A DNA stretch of 13,496 bases from contig CAZFZT010000084.1 of assembly GCA_964523675.1 (NCBI GenBank), positions 1 through 13,496 of the forward strand, read 5' to 3'. Numbering within the stretch: position 1 is the stretch's first letter; each line of letters opens with the position of its first letter. A program made the position numbers and the translations under genes. A model generated the notes under the pieces. That model worked only from the letters and a program-made list of their open reading frames with translations. It was not told the DNA's origin and did no database searches. This stretch comes from CAZFZT01 sp964523675 (lineage in GTDB: Bacteria; Planctomycetota; Phycisphaerae; Phycisphaerales; SM1A02). Of this stretch, positions 1 to 6,458 are shown one piece after another.

Positions 1-18
1 CATAGAGCCGTTCGCGCC

Positions 19-24
19 TAGAAT
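19..24 (+). promoter_or_regulatory. Possible -10 element upstream of gyrB
   Basis: The hexamer TAGAAT matches the sigma-70 -10 consensus at five of six positions. A start site about 7 nt downstream would give a leader of roughly 55 nt before the ATG at 87, and would exclude the TTG at 27 as the initiation codon. The matching -35 box would lie outside the window, so this is a weak call. Confidence 0.25.
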
Positions 25-86
25 GATTGTCCGATTTTGCGGCAAAAGACGCCGTTTCCCTCCTCGCGACTCGCCCTCCTCTAGAG

Positions 87-2693
87 ATGCCTATGCCTAT
101 GGCGCAGCAGCCCACCGCCCCCTCAAACGCGCTCCCCGACATCGACTCCAACGCTGCGGAGTTGTCCGACAACTACACCGCTGAGACCATTCAGGTCCTC
201 GAAGGGTTGCAGGCCATTCGCAAGCGGCCGGGGATGTACGTCGGCGGAACCGGGCTCAATGCGCTGCACCATCTTGTCTACGAGTGCGTCGATAACTCCA
301 TCGATGAGGTCATGGCAGGCCACGCCACCACCGTCACCGTCCGGCTCGGCGTCGATGGCTCCTGCACGGTGATCGATGATGGCCGCGGCATGCCGGTCGA
401 TCCCATGAAACACGAGAATCCCGCCATCGACGGCAGGCCGGCGGTCGAAGTCATCATGACCGAGGTCCATGCCGGCGGGAAGTTCGACGGCAACATGTAC
501 AAAGTGTCCGGCGGTCTCCACGGCGTCGGCGTCAAGTGCGTCAACGCGCTCTCGGCGTGGACCGAAGTGGAGGTTGTCAAAAGCGGCAAGGTGTACCTCA
601 TTACGTTTGCGCGCGGCGAGATCGTCAAGCCCTTGCACGTCATCGCTGAACGAGCCGACGCCACCGACGAGAAGCCGCGCAAAACCGGCACCAAGATCGC
701 CTTCCTTCCCGACAGCGAAATTTTCCCCGACACAGAGTTTCGCTATGAGACGCTGCAACATCGCCTGCGCGAATTGGCGTATCTCAATCCCGGCGTGACG
801 ATCCGCTTCATCGATGAGCGTGTCGACAAGGAAGGCAAGCCGCGCTCTGAGACTTTCCATTTCGATAACGGCCTTCTCGGCTATGTCGAACACATGAACA
901 AGGCGAAGACGGTCGTCAGCCCCGCCGTACGCATCACGCGCGAGGATGAGGAGACGGGCATCGCATGCGACATCGCCATGCAATACACCGACTCGACCAA
1001 CGAGCTGCTGCTTGCGTTCGGGAACAACATCATGAATCCCGACGGAGGCACGCACGTCCAGGGATTCAAGACGGCACTGACGCGCACGATCAACAATTAT
1101 GCTCGCCGCAACAACCTCATCAAGGAGCTTGCGCCGTCAGGTGAAGACCTTCGCGAAGGATTGACGGCTGTGATCTCCGTGAAGCTCCCGGAACCACAGT
1201 TCAATAACCAGACGAAAGAGAAACTGCTCAACCCGGAAGCGGAGGCATTTGTCAGCTCCGCGATGACTGAGCACCTCGGCGCGTGGCTTGAGGAACATCC
1301 AGCCGACGCCAAGAAGATCTGCCTCAAGGCGGTGCTGGCGGCGCAGGCGCGTGAAGCGGCGCGGAAGGCGCGAGAACTCATCAAACGCAAGGGCGCGCTC
1401 GACTCCGGCGGCATGCCGCAGAAACTCGCCGACTGCGCCACGAACGATGTTGACCGTTCGGAAATCTTCATTGTCGAGGGTGATTCGGCAGGCGGATCCG
1501 CCAAGCAAGGCCGCGACCATGAAACGCAGGCGATCCTGCCGCTCAAAGGCAAGATTCTCAACGTCGAGAAGGCGCGCATCGACAAAGTGCTCGGCTTCGA
1601 GGAGATTCGCATCCTCATTCAAGCGCTTCAGTGCGGCATCGGCGAAGACTTTGATATCGCCAAACTGCGCTATGGTCGGATCATCATCATGACCGACGCC
1701 GACGTGGACGGCTCGCATATTCGCACGCTCCTGCTGACGTTCTTCTTCCGCCAGATGGGCGAGCTGATTCGGCAGGGCAAGGTCTACCTCGCGCAGCCGC
1801 CGCTGTTTCAAGTGACGCGCAACAAGAAGTCGCAGTACGTGCTCAACGAACAGAAAATGGCGCAGGTGCTCACGGATCTTGCCCTCTCAAGCGCGGTGCT
1901 GCTGGTGCGCGACGCGGCTGAACCGACTCGCGTTGAGCCGGTTCGCATTGAAGGCGATCGCTTGGGCGCTCTGGTCCGACAGCTCACACGCCTTGGAGAG
2001 TTGGTCGCCGTCGCCGAACGGCGGGGGGTGAAGTTTGCGACGTTGCTTGATTCGCGCCGCGACGATCCCGATGGCGAAAGCCGCCTCCCGATGTATCGTC
2101 TCTCCTGGCCGGGCGGCGAAGAGCTTTGCTGGTCTGAAAAGCAGGCGCGCGATCTCATTCGCGAGCACGATCTGATCCTTGATGACCTGCAGACCGACTC
2201 GAACGGTCAGGATCAATCCGCTGATGATCGGCGCCGCGTTGCCACACTGCGCGAACTTCATGAGAACCGCGAGTTGCAGGCGATCTTTGCCCGGCTCGCG
2301 GAGTTCGGCATCGAACCAAGCGACTATACGCTTGTGCAGGGGGAATCCGTCACTGGTGAAAAGCTGCCAACACGATTCGCCTGGTTGGTGGATGCGGGCA
2401 CCGACAAAGAGTCGGTGCATGATGTGCCGAACATTCCATCAATCGTTCCGGTTTTGCACGAAGTCGGTCGGCGCGGCATCGAACTCAAGCGCTACAAGGG
2501 CCTGGGTGAAATGAACGCTGAGGAACTCTGGGATACGACCATGAACCCAGAAACGCGCACGCTGCTGCGCGTGACCTGGGATCAGGCGTCCAAGGCCGAT
2601 GAACTGTTCACAACGCTCATGGGCGAGAACGTCGAGAGCCGGCGCACCTACATCGAGGATCATGCTCTTGAAGTCAAGAACTTGGACGTCTAG
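87..2693 (+). CDS. gyrB: DNA gyrase subunit B (type IIA topoisomerase, ATPase subunit)
   Basis: GyrB supplies the ATPase and TOPRIM modules of gyrase, which introduces negative supercoils together with GyrA in the cytoplasm. Counting from ATG 87 (868 residues), the GHKL ATPase domain has ECVDN at 66-70, DDGRG at 97-101, GLHGVG at 143-148 and GT at 201-202. The transducer follows to about residue 430. The TOPRIM domain has EGDSAGG at 464-470 and DADVDG at 537-542, and the C-terminal part contains RYKGLGEMN at 802-810. The residues equivalent to E. coli Asp426 and Lys447 (Asp466, Lys487) are wild type. An insert at about 590-785, comparable in place and size to that of E. coli GyrB, explains the length. 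The open frame extends back to a TTG at 27, but three in-frame ATGs at 87, 93 and 99 are better candidates; none has a strong ribosome binding site. Compared with E. coli there is an N-terminal extension of about 24 residues. The identity is certain; the exact start is not. Confidence 0.96.
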   Translation: MPMPMAQQPTAPSNALPDIDSNAAELSDNYTAETIQVLEGLQAIRKRPGMYVGGTGLNALHHLVYECVDNSIDEVMAGHATTVTVRLGVDGSCTVIDDGRGMPVDPMKHENPAIDGRPAVEVIMTEVHAGGKFDGNMYKVSGGLHGVGVKCVNALSAWTEVEVVKSGKVYLITFARGEIVKPLHVIAERADATDEKPRKTGTKIAFLPDSEIFPDTEFRYETLQHRLRELAYLNPGVTIRFIDERVDKEGKPRSETFHFDNGLLGYVEHMNKAKTVVSPAVRITREDEETGIACDIAMQYTDSTNELLLAFGNNIMNPDGGTHVQGFKTALTRTINNYARRNNLIKELAPSGEDLREGLTAVISVKLPEPQFNNQTKEKLLNPEAEAFVSSAMTEHLGAWLEEHPADAKKICLKAVLAAQAREAARKARELIKRKGALDSGGMPQKLADCATNDVDRSEIFIVEGDSAGGSAKQGRDHETQAILPLKGKILNVEKARIDKVLGFEEIRILIQALQCGIGEDFDIAKLRYGRIIIMTDADVDGSHIRTLLLTFFFRQMGELIRQGKVYLAQPPLFQVTRNKKSQYVLNEQKMAQVLTDLALSSAVLLVRDAAEPTRVEPVRIEGDRLGALVRQLTRLGELVAVAERRGVKFATLLDSRRDDPDGESRLPMYRLSWPGGEELCWSEKQARDLIREHDLILDDLQTDSNGQDQSADDRRRVATLRELHENRELQAIFARLAEFGIEPSDYTLVQGESVTGEKLPTRFAWLVDAGTDKESVHDVPNIPSIVPVLHEVGRRGIELKRYKGLGEMNAEELWDTTMNPETRTLLRVTWDQASKADELFTTLMGENVESRRTYIEDHALEVKNLDV

Positions 2694-2714
2694 ATTCCGG
2701 AGACGCACAGCGAC

Positions 2715-4661
2715 TCAGTATCGGCGTTTCAATTGCTGCAAAGCTCGCTTCGTGCGGCGATGATCGGCGCGCTCGATCTCGCGCTCGATCACGCCGCGCA
2801 CGTGATCAGCTCCGAACACGCGCGATAGCGCCGGCGCCAATCGCGAGAGGTCGCCTTGCACATGCGGTCGGCGGATCGCACCTTGAAGCATCAGCAGCAC
2901 ATCCTCGTCGCGCAGGCGCGAAATCTCCGGCGCCACCTTGTGCCAGAGCATGTCGAGGGCGCGAGCATTGCCGGCCATGCCTGCTTCTTTCCAAGCATCA
3001 AGAAACTCTTCCAACGTTCCCTTACGGAAGAGCGGTCCAAGCGCGGGCCCGGCTGCCCGCGAGGCGAGGCCGCGCTGCTGGGCAAGTCGCCAGAGCTGCA
3101 CCGCTATCTCATCTCTGCCGAGCAACTCAAGCAGCGTGATCGACTCGGCGATCGATTCGCCGCTTTCATCGCTGTTGACCTGCCGCATCGTCTCGCGCAC
3201 AACGTCGTTCAAGCGCGTGCCGTATTCCGCCTTTGACTCAATGCGCGGCTTCGAGCCACTGGCCGCGGGCGCTGCAAGCATGAGCGGGTCGCCGAACGTG
3301 TTCACCTTCCACGGTCCGCCAAACGGCTGCGGCGCTTCCCAGTGCCGTGCTGCGATGAGCATGGGCACGGAACTCCCCCACCGCTGCGCAAGCGGCAGTG
3401 GTGGAACAAATGCTGCGAGCAGCGGCTCATGCACCGAGCCAACGTACCCGTATGCACCTGCATCCAGGAAGCGCGCTGCAATTGACGTCTCTGTCGCGGG
3501 CAGTCGCATCGACCAACTGTGCGTGAAATGCACAACTGCCGGCTGATCAAGCAATGGCGTATCAAATGCAGTCATTCGCGCATCACCGGTCAGGTCGAAG
3601 AAGTCGACGTTTCCCTTGGTGTTGACAGCCAGGACATCGGTGGCAAGTCCGCTCTGGATCATGCGCAGCCATGCGTCTTCGCTCGCCCGGTTGCCGCTGT
3701 GAACGGACACTTCGAAGCCCCGCTGCGCAAGTAATCCGGCTGCCGGATCGACGTTCCAGTTCTGCCACGGCCCGTCATCGGGATATCCATCAACGAACGT
3801 AAAGGAGTTGCGCGGCAGAAAGAGCGAGCACATGGCGATGTACGCGCTGCGAATCTCATCTCCGAAGATCCACCCGACGAAGGCGTAGCGCGATCCATCA
3901 TCGTTTCGACCGAGAAAGTCTGTCATCGCGGCCGGCTCCATTTCGCCGGTGTCGTGCCGCGGCAGGTTGACTTTCCCGGCAATAGTGGCGCAGATGGTGA
4001 CCGTCTCTATCGTGTCTCCGAGCGCGTTGTACGGCCATCCATAGACGGAGAGTGAATGGCGAATCTGCTCTTCGATCTTTGCCGCCCGTTCGCGGCTGAT
4101 AACCGAATCGGGGGAGCCAAAGTCCTCATTCACGTGCACGATCGGCTGACCGCGACCAGCAGCAAGCGCGACACCCGCCAGCCACGCCGGATCACCCGCA
4201 TTCGACACGATCAGGCCGGCCGGCTCATGCTGATGCAGGTCAAACGCCATCTCAGGCGAATGCTTCGGCGGCTTGCCACCCCACGCGCGCGCGATGATCT
4301 CATTCGGGTGAAATGGGAGCGGATCGCCGCCAAGCTCAATTGGTTCGCGACGAATCACTTCGGCCGGCGCAAAGCGGCGAATGAACATCGGGGCAAAGTG
4401 CCTGTCTTCAATCAGCACCGGCCAGCGACCCTGCGGCGACCAGTTCGCAATCTCATCCAGATAGGTCGCCGCGTCCGGAACAAGTACGACACGATCGATG
4501 AGCGGGAAGAGTTCGTCAGCAGCGTGAACGCGCGATCCAAGCTTGATCGCCCAGTGCTGCTCTTCAGCAGGCGGCGGTTGTTGATCGCTCCATGAATTGC
4601 CAGTGGCCGCATCCGGCGCAAACGCGAGCGTGAGAACGACGAAGTGCAGTCGCGTCAGCAT
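2715..4661 (-). CDS. Secreted hypothetical protein with a degenerate gingipain/C25-like region
   Basis: This is a 648-residue protein of unknown function. ATG 4661 was chosen over the upstream GTG at 4691 because it opens directly on a hydrophobic signal-like segment (residues 1-20) and because a -10-like hexamer lies 5 nt upstream. Residues 56-105 read as alternating hydrophobic strands and helices around a segment WPVLIED. Residues 374-462 resemble the core of peptidase family C25 (clan CD): a strand ending VVHFTHSWS (376-384), then GAYGYVGS (402-409), then FGDPLM (456-461), in the same order as the histidine motif, the Gly-Ala-x-x-x-x-Gly-Ser strand and the C-terminal Gly-Asp-Pro of gingipains. 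The strand that should carry the catalytic cysteine between the first two motifs is missing. The rest (470-648) is mostly helical. It is the last gene of a leftward group and converges on gyrB. Secretion is likely; the C25 relationship is tentative and the function unknown. Confidence 0.85.
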   Translation of the reverse strand: MLTRLHFVVLTLAFAPDAATGNSWSDQQPPPAEEQHWAIKLGSRVHAADELFPLIDRVVLVPDAATYLDEIANWSPQGRWPVLIEDRHFAPMFIRRFAPAEVIRREPIELGGDPLPFHPNEIIARAWGGKPPKHSPEMAFDLHQHEPAGLIVSNAGDPAWLAGVALAAGRGQPIVHVNEDFGSPDSVISRERAAKIEEQIRHSLSVYGWPYNALGDTIETVTICATIAGKVNLPRHDTGEMEPAAMTDFLGRNDDGSRYAFVGWIFGDEIRSAYIAMCSLFLPRNSFTFVDGYPDDGPWQNWNVDPAAGLLAQRGFEVSVHSGNRASEDAWLRMIQSGLATDVLAVNTKGNVDFFDLTGDARMTAFDTPLLDQPAVVHFTHSWSMRLPATETSIAARFLDAGAYGYVGSVHEPLLAAFVPPLPLAQRWGSSVPMLIAARHWEAPQPFGGPWKVNTFGDPLMLAAPAASGSKPRIESKAEYGTRLNDVVRETMRQVNSDESGESIAESITLLELLGRDEIAVQLWRLAQQRGLASRAAGPALGPLFRKGTLEEFLDAWKEAGMAGNARALDMLWHKVAPEISRLRDEDVLLMLQGAIRRPHVQGDLSRLAPALSRVFGADHVRGVIEREIERADHRRTKRALQQLKRRY

Positions 4662-4672
4662 ACGGCATTGTA
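4662..4672 (-). promoter_or_regulatory. Candidate leaderless promoter (-10 TACAAT) for the 4661 gene
   Basis: Read on the minus strand, TACAAT (5 of 6 consensus bases, at 4672-4667) is followed by five bases and then the ATG at 4661, so transcription could begin at the start codon itself. No convincing -35 box was found 16-18 nt further upstream. There is no Shine-Dalgarno sequence, which fits leaderless expression. Confidence 0.35.
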
Positions 4673-4714
4673 CCGCAGAAGACCGACGCACGTGGCATCG
4701 AAACCTTCACCGAA

Positions 4715-5395
4715 TCACATCGTTCTTCGTATCGGGTTGAGGGTGATGTTTCCTCGACCGAGGATGAGCACATCTGCGATCTCAATCGCCTCCCGGAACG
4801 AATCCTGCGCCTGTTCAATGTCGACGGCACCTTGCAGTACCTTACCTTCAAGCAGATGCTCGCTCGTGGCGATGGCGTCACCGCATATGAGCACCGTCAT
4901 TCCCGGCATGGACAGCAACAGGCCACAACTTCCCGGCGTCACGCCGGGGAGCGGAAAGAGGTCAACACCACGCGCGATGCGATCAGGGGCGGCGCCGCAG
5001 CGGCTCAAGAGATTGAGTTGTTCCTTGAAGAATGCGGTGAGTTGCTCATCGTCATTCTCCTCCGCCTCTCGCAATTTAGCGGTGATGGCCGCCTCCGCGC
5101 TGCGGAGTTCCGGCTCATAGACGAGCCATTCCGCACGCTCAAACAGCGTCAGGCCGCGCCTCCGCTCGGGCTCAAAGGATGTCAGAAACACATGCGTGAT
5201 GTCTTCCGGCTTGATCCGCGAAACCTCGTTCAATCGAGCTGCAACGACCTGCGACGGCAATGACGGGTCAATGATAATGTTCGCCTCGCCCGATGAAATC
5301 AGCGTCGTGGTCGCATGGCCGGTGCGCACCGGAGCACGCTCGTTCCAGAGCGGATGAGCGGCAAGCGTGCCAATGGAAACAATTCGGTAGTCCAT
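4715..5395 (-). CDS. Metallo-beta-lactamase-fold protein without zinc ligands (likely pseudoenzyme)
   Basis: This 226-residue protein has the layout of a small metallo-beta-lactamase-fold hydrolase. An N-terminal strand is followed by IIDPSLP (41-47, the usual 'ILVDPG' strand), ITHVFLT (66-72), PGVTPGS (150-156) and VLICGDA (168-174). However, the zinc-binding HxHxDH motif that should follow ITHVFLT reads S-F-E-P-E-R (73-78), so both His, the Asp and the third His are all replaced. The metal-ligand His of the usual PGHTPGS motif is Val152, and the C-terminal PGHG-type His is Arg214. Only Asp173 remains. It is therefore unlikely to be a zinc hydrolase, yet the frame is intact and the fold motifs are kept. 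The ATG at 5395 is 12 nt after the stop of the DUF72 gene, which suggests co-transcription. Its role is unknown; a sensor, binding protein or subunit would all be possible. Confidence 0.85.
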   Translation of the reverse strand: MDYRIVSIGTLAAHPLWNERAPVRTGHATTTLISSGEANIIIDPSLPSQVVAARLNEVSRIKPEDITHVFLTSFEPERRRGLTLFERAEWLVYEPELRSAEAAITAKLREAEENDDEQLTAFFKEQLNLLSRCGAAPDRIARGVDLFPLPGVTPGSCGLLLSMPGMTVLICGDAIATSEHLLEGKVLQGAVDIEQAQDSFREAIEIADVLILGRGNITLNPIRRTM

Positions 5396-5407
5396 GAGGC
5401 GTGGATT

Positions 5408-6364
5408 CTACGTGCCTGACTGCCCGCGGACTCCCGTCCGTGGGTGACGACCGCCTGCACCAGCCCCACGCGCGGCAGTGCGCGAGCTTCTTGAGTCCGA
5501 CTGGAGCATCTCCGCCAGCCGCATCGCATTGAATGGAGCATGCACCTTTGCATCATTGTCAAAGTACACATACACATCGCGCGAGGCGCGCTTGCGCGGC
5601 TTCAACGTCGTGAACTTCACAGCATCGCGCGGCTCTGCACCGCGCGACCATGATCGGATGCGCTTCGCCCATGCTTCGAGTTCATCATCGCCGTAGCCGC
5701 TTGCGTAGAGCTCCTTCGCGCCGTGCAGTCGGATATACACAAACGGCGCGGTAATCTCTTCGAAGTACGGCCATCGATTGGCCGCGTCGGCGATCACCCA
5801 AGCAATGTCGTATCTCCGGAGCATCCGAATGAACTCATCATTCAAAAAGGATTCGCTTCGCACCTCGACCGCGTGACGGATTCTCCGCTTCCGATCTGAC
5901 TTCAAAACCGGGTCGCCCTTCACCCTGCCATCGTTTCTCCGCGCAAGCTGGGACGCTTCATCCGTGTTCGTCGGCAGCATTGAGAAGAATGCCTCAAACC
6001 GTTCGGCATCGAAACGCATGCGCTCGGGGAACTGCCAGAGAATCGGGCCAAGCTTCGCATCCAGCGCCAGGACGCCTGAGGCAAAAAAATTCGCAAGCGG
6101 CATTTGAACATCCTTGAGCCGCTTCATGTGCGTGATGTACCGGCTGCCCTTGATGGCGAAAACAAAGTCATTCGGCGTCTCATCATGCCATGCGCGAAAC
6201 GACGTCGGACGCTGCAATGAGTAGAACGTGCCGTTGATCTCAATGGAGTTCAACTGCGTGGCTGCGTACTCGAGCTCTCGCTTCTGAGATAATCCCCTGG
6301 GATAGAACTTGCCGCGCCAAGGCGCGTAGGTCCAGCCGGAGATGCCGATGCGAAACTGCGGCAC
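5408..6364 (-). CDS. DUF72 (YecE-like) family protein
   Basis: The 318-residue product has the full motif set of the DUF72/YecE family, a TIM-barrel group with no settled biochemical function. Visible motifs are GISGWTY (7-13) with WRGKFYP (16-22), IEINGTFY (41-48), FVFAIKGSRYITH (67-79), LGPILWQFP (105-113), AVEVR (165-169), and VYIRLHG (209-215) followed by a Tyr-containing segment to about 225. The barrel ends near 285; the last 30 residues are a basic, low-complexity tail. The start is GTG at 6364: an in-frame TAA lies just 3 nt upstream, so no longer form is possible, and the motif order begins immediately. No Shine-Dalgarno sequence is present; instead an A/T-rich -10-like hexamer sits 5 nt before the GTG. 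It overlaps no neighbour and is probably co-transcribed with the next gene 12 nt downstream. Confidence 0.93.
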   Translation of the reverse strand: MPQFRIGISGWTYAPWRGKFYPRGLSQKRELEYAATQLNSIEINGTFYSLQRPTSFRAWHDETPNDFVFAIKGSRYITHMKRLKDVQMPLANFFASGVLALDAKLGPILWQFPERMRFDAERFEAFFSMLPTNTDEASQLARRNDGRVKGDPVLKSDRKRRIRHAVEVRSESFLNDEFIRMLRRYDIAWVIADAANRWPYFEEITAPFVYIRLHGAKELYASGYGDDELEAWAKRIRSWSRGAEPRDAVKFTTLKPRKRASRDVYVYFDNDAKVHAPFNAMRLAEMLQSDSRSSRTAARGAGAGGRHPRTGVRGQSGT

Positions 6365-6369
6365 GCTTT

Positions 6370-6398
6370 ATTATTGACCACAAGGACATGCTCAACAA
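6370..6398 (-). promoter_or_regulatory. Candidate leaderless promoter for the DUF72 gene
   Basis: On the minus strand TTGTTG (6398-6393) and AATAAT (6375-6370, five of six consensus bases) are separated by 17 nt. The -10 hexamer ends 5 nt before the GTG start codon at 6364. This is the same geometry as at the 4661 gene, and implies a transcript beginning at or next to the start codon. Confidence 0.4.
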
Positions 6399-6458
6399 AC
6401 GGGATCGGAGTCATCAGTGCAGTCACCGCGCTGATTCCCGTAGTTAATGAACGCTTCA

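Noticed and set aside
123..1055. A 310-codon antisense frame within gyrB
   Set aside because: It is a shadow of the strongly conserved gyrB coding sequence; long antisense frames are expected at this GC content.
2694..2714. A shared terminator between the converging gyrB and C25-like genes
   Set aside because: No inverted repeat or T-run is visible in these 21 bases or the flanking ends.
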